In this document: piece after piece, positions 42,619-51,775 of the stretch | Layout of the letters: every line of letters starts with the position of its first letter | How positions within the stretch are numbered: the stretch's first letter is position 1 | NCBI RefSeq assembly: GCF_018904615.1 | Contig: NZ_JADCNH010000004.1 | Location: 1 to 64,000, forward strand | DNA: 64,000 bases | Origin: Verticiella alkaliphila | GTDB lineage: Bacteria; Pseudomonadota; Gammaproteobacteria; Burkholderiales; Burkholderiaceae_B | Direction: 5' to 3' | Position numbers and translations under genes: made by a program | The notes under the pieces: model-generated | What the model was told of the DNA's origin: nothing | The model's database searches: none | The model's input: the letters and a program-made list of their open reading frames with translations, nothing else

Positions 42619-43532
42619 TCAAGGCAGCTGTTCGGTCAGCGCCCGGATCAGATGATCGAGAAACCGCTGCACGGCCGGCGGCAGCGATCGCCCCACCAGC
42701 GTCTGCACTTCCACATCGCGCAGATTCAGGCCGTGATCCCGGACCGGAATGGCGACGATGAGGCCCGCATCGACCAGATGACGCACCGAGATTTCGCTCG
42801 ACACGGAAATGCCGCCCTCATGCACCACAAAGCTGTGCAGCGTGGGCATGTTGTTGCTCACTAGCACCGGGTCGAGCAGCAGCTCCTGCCGAGCGCAGGC
42901 CACATCGATGGCCTGGCGGATGGTGGTGGATTCGGTGGGCAGCGCCAGAGGAAAGGCCTGCAGCTGTGCCAGCGTGAGCGTCCTGGCCTGCGCGAGCGGG
43001 TGCGTGGGGTTCATGAGCGCGAGCACCGTGGAGGGCCGGCGGTACTGGATCTTGATGTCGCGTTCGGGCAGGCGGGCAAACTGAATGCCGATGTCGACGT
43101 CCACGCCGCGCAGGCTCTCGGAGATCTGGGCCGGGTCCTGCACGTCCACGCGAAAGCTGACCCCGGGAAGCTGCGCCGGAATTCGACAATCAAGGGCGGC
43201 AGGAATTCGTTTGCCACACCCGCGGATGCCGCGATCGCGACCCGCCCGGTGCGCACCCCCAGGAGAGACTGGATTTCCTGCACCGCCCGCTCGGCATCCA
43301 TCTGCACGCGCTTGGCGTGCGTGGCCAGCACCTCGCCAGCGGCGTTGAGCGTCATGCCCTTGACGCTGCGCTCGAAGAGCGGCACGCCCAGCACCTTCTC
43401 CAGCGCGGAGATCTGCCGGCTGATCGCCGAAGGCGCCACGTGCAGCCGTGCCGAGGCGCTGGCGAGCGAGCCGGTGCGCGCAACCTCGTAGAAGTAACGA
43501 AGGGCAGTGTCCTGGAAATACGTGGCTTTCAT
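42619..43532 (-). CDS. LysR-family regulator (frameshifted)
   Basis: A LysR-type transcription factor. The N-terminal winged helix-turn-helix reads LRYFYEVARTGSLASASARLHVAPSAISRQISALEKVLGVPLFERSVKG from ATG 43532. The effector domain follows. The frame changes near 43161-43168: the upstream part ends EFRRSFPG, the downstream part continues VSFRVDVQDPAQISESLRGV, joined by one base in the CCCGGGG run. The last part ends at 42619. It probably regulates the adjacent Bug receptor and GGT genes. Confidence 0.85.
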
Positions 43533-43633
43533 GGCGTGTGGATGTGGCGGGGCAGCCTGTCGGGGTGATCGTATCGCACCGTTCAGGCCTGTCGTTACCA
43601 ACCTGACAGGCAACGCGCGCCAGCTGCGTTATC

Positions 43634-43655
43634 ATACTGTATGTTTATACAGTAT
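43634..43655. promoter_or_regulatory. LexA box (SOS operator)
   Basis: Perfect 9-bp arms ATACTGTAT (43634-43642) and ATACAGTAT (43647-43655) flank GTTT. They include CTGT-N8-ACAG, the LexA recognition pattern. The box lies between the divergent LysR gene and an uncharacterised two-gene unit, five bases before the latter's first possible start codon. SOS control of that unit is the natural prediction. Confidence 0.8.
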
Positions 43656-43663
43656 TTAGCGTG

Positions 43664-43894
43664 ATGACGTCAGACGCCCACCTGCTGCCTCGCATTCCTT
43701 CCGGGACACTGCGCGAGGCCGAAAGCCTCTTGCCAGAAGCCGCCACGGCACAGCACGACGAGTATGTGGTTGAGGTCGACGCGGGCGAGTCCGGTCGCGT
43801 CTGTCTGCGCTTTGCGCGCACGCCGCTCGGGTCCCCAGTCAGCATGGTCTGGCGGGCCGTCAGTGCATCACGGGTGGATCGCGATGTCCCATGA
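43664..43894 (+). CDS. Small SOS-controlled hypothetical protein
   Basis: A protein of about 76 residues, starting MTSDAHLLPRIPSGTLREAE with a central HDEYVVEVDAGESGRVCLRFA and a C-terminal VSMVWRAV. ATG 43664 (or GTG 43661) is only a few bases after the LexA box, so the transcript may be leaderless or the true start may be further in. The next gene overlaps its end by 11 bases. I recognise no family. Confidence 0.55.
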   Translation: MTSDAHLLPRIPSGTLREAESLLPEAATAQHDEYVVEVDAGESGRVCLRFARTPLGSPVSMVWRAVSASRVDRDVP

Positions 43895-44402
43895 TGCCGG
43901 CCGGCGGCCCACGCCCCCCTGCTTCTCCTGCGCACACTTCCAGGGGCTGTATGACATGACGCATGCAATCTGCTATCAGACCACCATGGCGCCACGGCTG
44001 CAGCCCCGGCCGTGGCGGGGCTGCACGCAATGGCGTCAGGCTCCCGGCGCGGATCTCGCCGTGACCACGTCGGAGCAGTATGTGGCGCTGCATGGCACGC
44101 CGGTGCCCGGCTTCACGGACCAGCGCACCGATGCCTGGCCGGCGCCGCTGCTCGCAACTGCCATTCGGCAGGCGTACGAGCGTCATCGCCACCCTGAGGT
44201 GCGCGCGCTGGTCATGGAGATCAGCCGCTTGCACCATCTGCTGTTCTGGACATGCAATGCCATGGAGTTGATGCTCGCCGCGGAGCGCGATGACCGGCAT
44301 CGGCGTCTGCAACGTTTGCTGGTGCTGCTGCGCAAGGAACCGGAAGTACGGCGGCTGAAGTGGCGCACCGACGGCAAGGAGCTGCGGGCGCCGTCACGAT
44401 GA
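43884..44402 (+). CDS. SOS-controlled hypothetical protein, cysteine-rich N-terminus
   Basis: A 172-residue protein. The N-terminal part has CFSCAHFQGLYDMTHAICYQ and, further on, RGCTQWRQ: four cysteines in a C-x2-C ... C ... C arrangement that could bind zinc. The C-terminal half is helical and Arg/Leu-rich (LHHLLFWTCNAMELMLAAERDD and RRLQRLLVLLRKEPEVRRL). ATG 43884 overlaps the preceding gene, so both follow the LexA box. A DNA-repair or cell-cycle role is possible but unproven. Confidence 0.55.
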   Translation: MSHDAGRRPTPPCFSCAHFQGLYDMTHAICYQTTMAPRLQPRPWRGCTQWRQAPGADLAVTTSEQYVALHGTPVPGFTDQRTDAWPAPLLATAIRQAYERHRHPEVRALVMEISRLHHLLFWTCNAMELMLAAERDDRHRRLQRLLVLLRKEPEVRRLKWRTDGKELRAPSR

Positions 44403-44483
44403 GCGTGGCCTGGACGGCCTCCATGCATCCACTGACCTGCCCGGCGCACATGGCCTAGAATCGACCCTTTGCCGGGTCATTCC

Positions 44484-45701
44484 ATGCCGCGCCGTCCGTC
44501 CGAGCCCTTTCCCCCGCCGTCTGGCTCGGGCACCACGTCCCCTCGGCGCAGTTTCATACTGCTGCTGATCACTGTGGCGGCGGTGAGCCCGCTGGGCATC
44601 AACCTGTACCTGCCATCGATGCCGGGCATGGCCCGCGCTTTCGAGGTGGACTACGCCGCCATCCAGTTCACGCTGTCGGTCTACATCGCCGCCGTGGCTG
44701 TGGGCCAGCTCGTGATCGGGCCGCTCTCGGATCGTTACGGTCGCCGGCCGGTGCTGCTGGGCGGACTCACGCTCTTCGTGCTGGGCTCGCTGTTGTGCAT
44801 GCTTGCCTCGAACATCGACGTGCTCGTGGCCGGGCGCATCGTCCAGGCCCTGGGCGGCTGTGCGGGCATCGCGTTGAGTCGCGCCATCGTCCGGGATCTC
44901 TATGATCGGGACCGCGCCGCGAGCATGATCGGCTACGTCACGATGGGCACGGCCGTGGCGCCCATGATGGCGCCCACAATCGGCGGCGTCCTGGAGGCGG
45001 CCTTCGACTGGCGTGCAGGCTTCGTCTTCCTGACGCTCTTTGGCGTGGGCGCCTGGTGGGCCACCTACCGCCATCTGCACGAGACCGCGCCTCGCATCGG
45101 CGAGACGACCAGCGCCACGGCGCTCATGAAGGACTACGGCACGCTGTTGCGCAGCCGCCTCTTCTGGGGCTATGCGCTGACCGCAAGCGGCACGGCAGCG
45201 GCCTTCTTCGCGTTCGTGGGCGGTGGCGCCTACGTGGTGATCGACCTCATGGGCAAGACGCCGGTCGAATACGGCATGTACTTCGCGCTCGTCACGCTGG
45301 GGTACATGCTCGGCAATTACGGTTCCGGGCGCCTGGCCACCCGCCTGGGGCCGAGGCGCATGATGCACCTGGGCCTGATCGTGGCGGTCTCGGCGGCCTG
45401 CGTGATGGCCGGTCTGTATGCGGCCGGCGTCCTGCATCCGCTCGCCATCTTCCTGCCCATGCTCCTGCTGGCGATCGGCAACGGGCTCACGCTACCCAGC
45501 TGCATCGCGGGTGCCGTGAGCGTGCGGCCCGATATCGCAGGCGCCGCCGCCGGGCTTTCCGGCAGTCTGCAGATGGGCGTGGGGGCGGTCGTGGCCACCC
45601 TCGTGGGCCTGCAACTGCAGGGCTCGGCCTGGCCACTGATTACCGCGCTGGTGGCCTGCACGGTGTTCTCCTTTTTGACCTTGCGCCTGCTCGTGCGCTG
45701 A
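44484..45701 (+). CDS. Bcr/CflA-family drug efflux MFS transporter
   Basis: A 405-residue major facilitator protein with 12 hydrophobic segments. The signature GPLSDRYGRRPVLLGG between helices 2 and 3 is present, with GINLYLPSMPGMARAFEVDYAAIQFTLSVYIAAVAVGQL at the start and GRIVQALGGCAGIALSRAIVRDLYDRD in helix 4, both typical of Bcr/CflA multidrug exporters. The proton-driven antiport of drugs is the family role. ATG 44484 is chosen as the start; a TTG at 44469 is also in frame. It lies downstream of the LexA-controlled pair. Confidence 0.9.
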   Translation: MPRRPSEPFPPPSGSGTTSPRRSFILLLITVAAVSPLGINLYLPSMPGMARAFEVDYAAIQFTLSVYIAAVAVGQLVIGPLSDRYGRRPVLLGGLTLFVLGSLLCMLASNIDVLVAGRIVQALGGCAGIALSRAIVRDLYDRDRAASMIGYVTMGTAVAPMMAPTIGGVLEAAFDWRAGFVFLTLFGVGAWWATYRHLHETAPRIGETTSATALMKDYGTLLRSRLFWGYALTASGTAAAFFAFVGGGAYVVIDLMGKTPVEYGMYFALVTLGYMLGNYGSGRLATRLGPRRMMHLGLIVAVSAACVMAGLYAAGVLHPLAIFLPMLLLAIGNGLTLPSCIAGAVSVRPDIAGAAAGLSGSLQMGVGAVVATLVGLQLQGSAWPLITALVACTVFSFLTLRLLVR

Positions 45702-45790
45702 CGGCCAGCGGCCCGCACGGGGCCGGCGAGGCATCCAGGGAACGGCACTTGCTTTAGCCAGCCCGTTGCTCAACCGCTGGAGGCCTCTCT

Positions 45791-47287
45791 GTGCCGTACG
45801 CCGCCCCGCCCCCCATCCACCGTCCACGCCGGCTCGCGCCGCCTCCCTTGTTTTGCCGGGGTGCGCTTGTCCTGGCCTGTGCCTTGAGCACGTCGATGGC
45901 ACTGGCGGTGCCGGTGTCGAGCTGGGAGGCCCATGAGCCCGCCCTGACAGACGCCGCGCCTGTGCCGATGCGCGTGTCGCATCCTCAATTGGGCACGATC
46001 GAGATCTGGGCCGTGCCCGACGGCATGGACGCGACAGACCCAGCACTCGTCGCCCTCCAGCAGCGTGCCGATGCCTTCCCGGCCGTCACGGCCGCGCAAA
46101 CTGCCCTTACCAGCGGCACGGCGCCCCGCGTGGCAGCCAGCACCCCCACCGCCGACAGCATTCCCCCTATCCCCGTACCCTCGGCTCCCGCCGAGGCGCC
46201 TACCTCCACCTTGCGCGGCACCGTCGCCCCCGCGCCGCGCTCGGCCCCGCCGTCCACGGTCGCGCCTGCTGAATCGATGGCACCCGCGGCGGCGAGCGTG
46301 CCTGCCTGGCCCGCCCGCCTGCAGGCCGAGCTCGAAGCCCTGGATGCTCGCACCCAGGGCGAGGTCGGCGTCTATGTGCTGGACCTTGCCACCGGTCAAC
46401 AGGTCTCGCACCGCGCCAACGAGCACTGGTATCTCGCCTCGATGGTGAAGGTGCCGGTCGCGCTGGCTGTGCTTCAGGCCGTGCAGCGCGGCGAACTCAC
46501 GCTGGACGACCCGATGACGGTGCGCGCGACCGACTATGTCGATGGCGCCGGCCAGACAAACCGGCGTGGCCCGGGGCAGACTGTGACCGTGCGGTTTTTG
46601 TTGGAACAAATGATCGTCTACAGCGACAACACGGCAACGGACATGCTGATCCGGCGCGTGGGGCTCGATACGATCAACGCGCTTGCCCAGGCGCACGCGC
46701 CTTCCGGCCTTGAGCCGATCACCACGCTGGCGGACGTGCGTCGCCGCCTCTATGGCGAGATCACGCCCGCGGCCAGCGAGCTCGCAGGGAGCGACTTTCT
46801 GCGCATCCGCCGGCAGCCCGCCGATGGCGATCGCGTGCGCGAATTGCTGCGCATCACCGGGGCGCAACCGGCGCCAGAGGCGGCAACGACGCTCAATGAC
46901 GCCTACGACCGCTACTACGCCACGCTCGCCAACGCCGGGCGGCTCGACGCCTTCGGCACTCTCCTCGCTCACGTGGCTCAGGGCGAGGTGCTGGATGCGA
47001 CACGCACCGCCGTGCTCCTGGACATCATGCAGACCGTGCGAACGGGCGATCGCCGCATCAAGGCCGGGCTGCCGACCAACGCCCGCTTCGCGCACAAGAC
47101 CGGCACACAACGCGCCCGCTTCTGCGACGGCGGCATCGTCTTCTCGCAACAGGCGCAGGGCCAACCGCTCGTGGTCGTGGCCTGCACACGCGGCGATGCG
47201 TCGCTCGGCCGCGCCGAGCGCACGCTGCGCGGCGTGGGCGAAGCCCTGCGCGAATCGGGTTATTTCACGGAACAAGGCCGATCATGA
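45791..47287 (+). CDS. Class A beta-lactamase-fold serine hydrolase with a long Pro-rich N-terminus
   Basis: A 498-residue secreted protein. A signal peptide (LVLACALSTSMALA) is followed by a long Pro/Ala-rich spacer to about residue 170 and then a penicillin-binding/beta-lactamase domain. SMVK (about 217-220) is the SxxK motif, YSDNTA the SDN motif, and HKTGT the KTG motif. I do not find the usual ExxLN deacylation motif of class A enzymes, so it may be a peptidase or carboxypeptidase-like protein rather than a drug-resistance enzyme. Its stop overlaps the next start (ATGA). Confidence 0.8.
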   Translation: MPYAAPPPIHRPRRLAPPPLFCRGALVLACALSTSMALAVPVSSWEAHEPALTDAAPVPMRVSHPQLGTIEIWAVPDGMDATDPALVALQQRADAFPAVTAAQTALTSGTAPRVAASTPTADSIPPIPVPSAPAEAPTSTLRGTVAPAPRSAPPSTVAPAESMAPAAASVPAWPARLQAELEALDARTQGEVGVYVLDLATGQQVSHRANEHWYLASMVKVPVALAVLQAVQRGELTLDDPMTVRATDYVDGAGQTNRRGPGQTVTVRFLLEQMIVYSDNTATDMLIRRVGLDTINALAQAHAPSGLEPITTLADVRRRLYGEITPAASELAGSDFLRIRRQPADGDRVRELLRITGAQPAPEAATTLNDAYDRYYATLANAGRLDAFGTLLAHVAQGEVLDATRTAVLLDIMQTVRTGDRRIKAGLPTNARFAHKTGTQRARFCDGGIVFSQQAQGQPLVVVACTRGDASLGRAERTLRGVGEALRESGYFTEQGRS

Positions 47288-48357
47288 AAGTACTCTCCCC
47301 GCTGCTCTACACACTCTGCCTGGGTCTTGCCGCGCCCACGGCGGCACTCGCGGCCGATGCCTCCGACGCCCCGGCGGCGGACTGGCCACAGACGCTCGTC
47401 GAGCGCCTCGAAGCGCTCGACGCCAAGTCACCTGGCACGCTTGGCGTCTATGTGAAGCATCTGGCCGATGGCAGGGAAATGCTCTACGCCGCGGATCGTC
47501 CCTGGTATCTCTCCTCCACCGTAAAGGTGCCGATCGCCATTGCCGTGCTCGAGGCCGTGGACGACGGCAAGCTTACGCTGGACCAGGAGATCACGCTCGA
47601 AGCGAACGACAAGATCGACGGCGCGGGCGACGTCGTCTGGCAGGAAGTCGGCTCGACCCACACGATCGACGACATGCTCGAAGCCATGCTCATGCAGAGC
47701 GACAACACCGCGGCCAACGTGCTGATCCGCACGCTGGGCGAGGACACGCTCAATCGGCGCGCGCGCGATTACATGGGCCGCCGTGGCGTGAACGAGCTCA
47801 CCACCTTCACTCAAATCCGGCGCGACATCTACGGTGAGCTGCACCCCGACGCCGCACGCCTCACGAACGAGCAGCTCGTGGAAGTGGCCGGTGCCAACAT
47901 CGGTCCGGCCCGCGTGCAGGCATTCTCCCGCATTGCCGAGATCGACAGCGACGCCTTGCAGGCGAAGACGATGGACGAAGCCTACGCCCGCTATTACGCG
48001 AAGGGTTTGAACATGGCCAAGTTGCAGGCCTACGGCGACATGCTCGAGAAGCTCGTCGAAGGCGATCTGCTCTCGGACGAGAGCCAGGCCAAGCTCTTCG
48101 AGTACATGAAGCTGGGTGTGGAAACCAACTACCGCGTCCAGGCCGGCCTGCCCAAAGGCACGCCCTTCATTCACAAGACCGGCACGCAGTACGAACAAGC
48201 CTGTCATGCCGGGGTGATCCGCCCCGAAGACGGCGGCGCACAGGCCATCATCGTGGCGGCCTGCGCCGAGGGATTGGACGAAGCCAAGGAAGCCGGCACG
48301 CTCCTGGAGAGCGTCGGCAAGCAGGTAGCGGAAACCCTGCTGCCGTCGGCTAGCTGA
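47284..48357 (+). CDS. Class A beta-lactamase-fold serine hydrolase, tandem paralogue
   Basis: A 357-residue secreted paralogue of the gene directly upstream. The signal peptide ends LGLAAPTAALAAD. SSTVKVPIAIAVLEAV has the SxxK motif, MQSDNTAANVLIRTLGED the SDN motif and FIHKTGTQYEQACHAGVI the KTG motif. As in its neighbour, ExxLN is not apparent; IYGELHPDAARLTNEQLVEV stands in that region. The start overlaps the previous stop, so the pair is translationally coupled. The two domains diverged but share order and several identical blocks (SDNTA, HKTGTQ). Confidence 0.8.
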   Translation: MKVLSPLLYTLCLGLAAPTAALAADASDAPAADWPQTLVERLEALDAKSPGTLGVYVKHLADGREMLYAADRPWYLSSTVKVPIAIAVLEAVDDGKLTLDQEITLEANDKIDGAGDVVWQEVGSTHTIDDMLEAMLMQSDNTAANVLIRTLGEDTLNRRARDYMGRRGVNELTTFTQIRRDIYGELHPDAARLTNEQLVEVAGANIGPARVQAFSRIAEIDSDALQAKTMDEAYARYYAKGLNMAKLQAYGDMLEKLVEGDLLSDESQAKLFEYMKLGVETNYRVQAGLPKGTPFIHKTGTQYEQACHAGVIRPEDGGAQAIIVAACAEGLDEAKEAGTLLESVGKQVAETLLPSAS

Positions 48358-48370
48358 AACCCGCCGCGCC

Positions 48371-48404
48371 ATGAATACGGCGGCCCACGGGCCGCCGTAT
48401 TCAT
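48371..48404. terminator. Bidirectional terminator hairpin
   Basis: Perfect 16-bp arms (ATGAATACGGCGGCCC and its complement) separated by two bases, lying between the convergent hydrolase and OB-fold genes. It is one of the longest perfect hairpins in the window. Confidence 0.7.
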
Positions 48405-48433
48405 TCGCCAGCGCGTCGAAGCGCGCGTCGCGA

Positions 48434-48802
48434 TCAGCGCACGATGCGCACGGTATCCACATCGATCTCGGGGGCGCGATTGCGGCCCGTGTCGACCTCG
48501 CCCACGATTTCCACGCGAGTCTTCTCGTCGATCTTCTCCTTGGGCATGTCGCTGTCGTCGATCTCGGCCGTGATCTCGCCCGTGCCGTCGGAGAACGTGT
48601 ACTTCTCGTTGCCGATCATGCGCAGGATATGGCCTTCCAGACGCACGGCCTGATCATCGACCGGATTGTCCAGGATGGCTTTCACGCTCTGCGCCATGGC
48701 GCCGCTCGAGGGGCCGGCGTATTGCGCATGCGCCGCACCGGAGAACACGCCCACGAGGGCGGCAGCGATGGTCAGGGACTTGACTTTGGAAGACAGCAGC
48801 AT
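48434..48802 (-). CDS. YgiW/YdeI-type stress-tolerance OB-fold (BOF) protein
   Basis: A 122-residue periplasmic OB-fold protein of the NirD/YgiW/YdeI family. The signal peptide (MLLSSKVKSLTIAAALVGVFSGAAHA) is followed by QAVRLEGHILRMIGNEKYTFSDGTGEI and KTRVEIVGEVDTGRNRAPEIDVDTVRIV, the family pattern. Members help tolerate stress such as peroxide or cationic peptides. ATG 48802 is chosen; the open frame goes slightly further up without signal-like sequence. Confidence 0.85.
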   Translation of the reverse strand: MLLSSKVKSLTIAAALVGVFSGAAHAQYAGPSSGAMAQSVKAILDNPVDDQAVRLEGHILRMIGNEKYTFSDGTGEITAEIDDSDMPKEKIDEKTRVEIVGEVDTGRNRAPEIDVDTVRIVR

Positions 48803-48877
48803 AGAGATCTCCTTCGGGGGATCGATGAGGGAATCCCACCGGAGCAAGTATCGTGCTCAGCAGAGGAGCTTTGTCTT

Positions 48878-49759
48878 CTAGCCTTCGCCAAGTTTCACCC
48901 GTCGCAGCAGATTGCGCCTGACGTGACTTGTCAGATGGCTGCGGTCCTCCCGTTCAAAAAGCCCGATGCTGCGAAAAGCCTCCGAATCCTCCAGTGGAAT
49001 CACACGTACGCGTCGATCGGTCTGCCACGTGGCATTGCGCGACAGCGGCAGGACGGACACGCCAATGTCCTGCTGGACCATATCGACGATGGTTCGCAAC
49101 GTGTTGAGCTCGAGGTACTCCGCAATCTGCAGCCCATTGCGCTTCATGCAGCGTTCAACGAGTGACCCGGTGTGGGTGCTCCGGGTGATGCGAAAGAACA
49201 GGTTCTCGCGGATCAGCTTGTGCAGGTCATTACTGCGCGCGCTCACACTCGTGATCAAGACAAGTGGCTCGCGAAACAAAGGCGTCCACTGCACGCCGGC
49301 GGGACACTTGTGCGCGTTTTTCACGGACACCGCCGCGTCGAGTTCGCCTTGCCGCACCCGCTCGGACAGATCGCCCGCGTAGCTGATCGACGGGTTGATC
49401 TTCAGGCATGGGTGCACCTTGCGCAACTCCAGCACTGCGCCCGCCAAGAATGGCATGCACGAGGCGATCGCGCCCACAGTGATGGAGCCCACCGGCTCGC
49501 CTTCATTGGCAGGGTTGTTGACCATGCTCTCGTAGCAAGCCACCAGTTGGCGAGCCTTGTCGAGCAGGTCGTGGCCCCGGGCATTCAGCGCGATGACATT
49601 GCCGGCGCGGTCGAACACCGTGTATCCCAGGTCTTGCTCCAGGGTCTTCATCTGCAGGCTGACGGCAGCGGGCGTGAGCGCGGCGCGCTCGGATGCGGCG
49701 GCAAACGAGCCGGTGCGAGCCACCTCCAGGAACGTGCGAAAGACGCGAATGGAGCTCAT
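48878..49759 (-). CDS. LysR-family transcriptional regulator
   Basis: A 293-residue LysR regulator. The winged helix-turn-helix is at the N-terminus (MSSIRVFRTFLEVARTGSFAAASERAALTPAAVSLQMKTLEQDLGYTVFDR), followed by the effector-binding domain (VGSITVGAIASCMPFLAGAVLELRKVHPCLKI). It is divergent from the peptide ABC operon that starts at 49967 and most likely regulates it. The intergenic region (49840-49895) is AT-rich and is the natural site for its operator. Confidence 0.9.
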   Translation of the reverse strand: MSSIRVFRTFLEVARTGSFAAASERAALTPAAVSLQMKTLEQDLGYTVFDRAGNVIALNARGHDLLDKARQLVACYESMVNNPANEGEPVGSITVGAIASCMPFLAGAVLELRKVHPCLKINPSISYAGDLSERVRQGELDAAVSVKNAHKCPAGVQWTPLFREPLVLITSVSARSNDLHKLIRENLFFRITRSTHTGSLVERCMKRNGLQIAEYLELNTLRTIVDMVQQDIGVSVLPLSRNATWQTDRRVRVIPLEDSEAFRSIGLFEREDRSHLTSHVRRNLLRRVKLGEG

Positions 49760-49841
49760 GGCTGGACATCCCGATAGACCGTGTGACGCATCAGTATTTT
49801 CCCTATATCCAAGCAACGGCAATTCACCCAAAACGCGGGGA

Positions 49842-49890
49842 GATTAAGTTTTCCTTGATGCTATCGCAAATTCTTTTAATTTTACTTTCC
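49842..49890. promoter_or_regulatory. AT-rich control region between LysR and the peptide ABC operon
   Basis: An AT-rich tract containing TTAAGTTTTCCTTGATGC and TTCTTTTAATTTTACTTT stands out between two GC-rich genes. LysR proteins usually bind just such an intergenic site. I could not assign the exact T-N11-A motif or a -35/-10 pair. Confidence 0.45.
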
Positions 49891-49966
49891 GTGGGATCTG
49901 GCTGACAGTGCAAGCGCTGTCGTGCCTCAACCTCTCACCGCGTCCACCGCAGGAGCTGTTCTTTCC

Positions 49967-50911
49967 ATGTTTCGGTTTGCACTGACAAGAATCGGTATGG
50001 CCATACCGACGCTGCTCATCGTCGCGATCACCGTGTTCGTGCTCATCCGCATGATCCCGGGCGATCCGGCGCAGCTGTTGCTTGGCGACCTGGCCGATCC
50101 CGCCGCGCTGGAAGACCTGCGTCGCACCATGGGCCTGGATCGCGGGTGGCTTGAGCAGTTCCTGCTGTGGGGCGGCAACCTGCTCCAGGGCGACATGGGC
50201 CGCTCGATCACGACCGGGCAAAGCGTGCTGGCGCTGGTCTGGGAACGCTTCCTGGTCAGCGGCCAGGTGGTGATCGCGGCGGTGATCTTCGCCAGTCTCG
50301 TCGCCATTCCGGCCGGCATCATCGCGGCCTGGCGCCAGAACCGCGCCACGGACCTGGTGCTGGTAGGTACTGCCACGCTCCTCGTGTCCATCCCCACGTT
50401 CTGGCTCGGCCTGCTCCTGCTGCTGCTCTTTGGCGTGAAGCTCGCGTGGCTGCCCGTGGTGGGCTACGTGCCGATCTCGCAGGACGCCACGCTTGGTCTG
50501 CTGTACCTGGTCATGCCGATCCTGACGCTGTTCCTGCACGAGATCGGTGTGCTGATGCGCATGGCGCGCGCCAGTGCCCTGGAAGTGCTGCGCCTGGACT
50601 ACGTGACGCATGCCCGTGCCAAGGGTCTGACCGAGCGTGCCGTGCTGATGCACCACGTCTTCAAGAATTCCTTTGGCCCGACCTGGACGCTGATAGGACT
50701 GGTGCTGGGCAACTTGCTCGGCGGCATCGCCGTGGTGGAAACCGTGTTCACCATCCCCGGCCTGGGACGCCTGCTAGTGGATTCCATCTTTGCACGCGAC
50801 TACCCGGTCATCCAGGGCTGCCTGCTCTTCGTGGCGGTCATCTATGTCCTGGTCAACCTCGTCGTCGACCTTCTCTATCCCATCTTCGATCCTCGGGTGA
50901 CTGCAGAATGA
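49967..50911 (+). CDS. Dipeptide-type ABC transporter permease (DppB-like)
   Basis: A 314-residue inner-membrane permease with six helices. It opens MFRFALTRIGMAIPTLLIVAITVFVLIRMIPGDPAQ, typical of DppB/OppB, and has YVTHARAKGLTERAVLMHHVFKNS, the EAA loop that contacts the ATPase. ATG 49967 follows AGGAG (49951-49955); an ATG-like start at 49922 (GTG) is also in frame. Its stop overlaps the DppC-like start by ATGA. Confidence 0.92.
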   Translation: MFRFALTRIGMAIPTLLIVAITVFVLIRMIPGDPAQLLLGDLADPAALEDLRRTMGLDRGWLEQFLLWGGNLLQGDMGRSITTGQSVLALVWERFLVSGQVVIAAVIFASLVAIPAGIIAAWRQNRATDLVLVGTATLLVSIPTFWLGLLLLLLFGVKLAWLPVVGYVPISQDATLGLLYLVMPILTLFLHEIGVLMRMARASALEVLRLDYVTHARAKGLTERAVLMHHVFKNSFGPTWTLIGLVLGNLLGGIAVVETVFTIPGLGRLLVDSIFARDYPVIQGCLLFVAVIYVLVNLVVDLLYPIFDPRVTAE

Positions 50912-51774
50912 GCACCACGACTGTTCCCGCACCAGCGGCCCCTCCCGTGCGCAGACGCCAGCGTCTGCCTCTGAACGCCATCATCGGCGGGTTGATCATT
51001 GCGTTCATCCTGATCGTGGCCGTGACGGCCATGTTCTGGACCCCGCACGATCCGCTGCGCATCAACTTCGCCGCGCGCCTGAAGCCACCCAGCGCCACCT
51101 ATCTCCTAGGCACGGATGAATTCGGCCGCGACGTCCTGAGCCGTCTCATGGCGGGCACGCTCAGCAGCGTGTGGATCAGCACGCTCACGGTGTTCCTGGC
51201 CGTGGTGGCGGGCACCGTGCTGGGCGTGCTCACCGGCTTTCTGCGCGGCTGGACGGACCGCATCATCATGGCGTTCAACAATGCCTTGCTGGCGTTTCCC
51301 GGGCTGTTGCTCGCCCTGGGCCTGCTCGCAGTCGTGGGCGCCAACAAGTACGGGATCATCCTCGCGCTGGGCCTGGCCTACACGCCGTCGGTCACGCGCA
51401 TCGTGCGCGGCACCGTGCTGTCCCTGCGCGAGCGCGAGTTCATCGAATCGTCCCGGGTGCTCGGCAACACCGAGCTGTACACCATGTGGCGTCACGTGCT
51501 GCCCAACTGCATCGCGCCCCTGACGGTGCTCGCCACCTCGATGTTCGGCTGGGTGATCCTGTCCGAGAGCGCGCTGTCCTTTCTAGGCCTGGGCGTGCCG
51601 CCCCCGGCGCCCACCTGGGGCAACATGCTGGCCGCCTCGCGTCCGTTCCTGGAACAGGCCGCCTATCTCAGCATCTTCCCGGGTGTCTGCATCTCGCTGA
51701 CGCTCTTGGGCATCAACCTCTTTGGCGATGCGATCCGTGATCGACTCGACCCCCGCATGCGAGGCAGCCACTGA
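50908..51774 (+). CDS. Dipeptide-type ABC transporter permease (DppC-like)
   Basis: A 288-residue permease with helices and YLLGTDEFGRDVLSRLMAGTLSSVWIS, the conserved DppC/OppC start region. REREFIESSRVLGNTELYTMWRHVLPN is the EAA loop. The start overlaps the preceding stop; the fused ATPase starts two bases after its TGA. It forms the channel with the DppB-like partner. Confidence 0.92.
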   Translation: MSTTTVPAPAAPPVRRRQRLPLNAIIGGLIIAFILIVAVTAMFWTPHDPLRINFAARLKPPSATYLLGTDEFGRDVLSRLMAGTLSSVWISTLTVFLAVVAGTVLGVLTGFLRGWTDRIIMAFNNALLAFPGLLLALGLLAVVGANKYGIILALGLAYTPSVTRIVRGTVLSLREREFIESSRVLGNTELYTMWRHVLPNCIAPLTVLATSMFGWVILSESALSFLGLGVPPPAPTWGNMLAASRPFLEQAAYLSIFPGVCISLTLLGINLFGDAIRDRLDPRMRGSH

Positions 51775-51775
51775 C

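Noticed and set aside
43661-44402. The two SOS genes as one frameshifted gene
   Set aside because: The overlap is 11 bases, both have their own start codon, and no joined reading looks better than two separate proteins.
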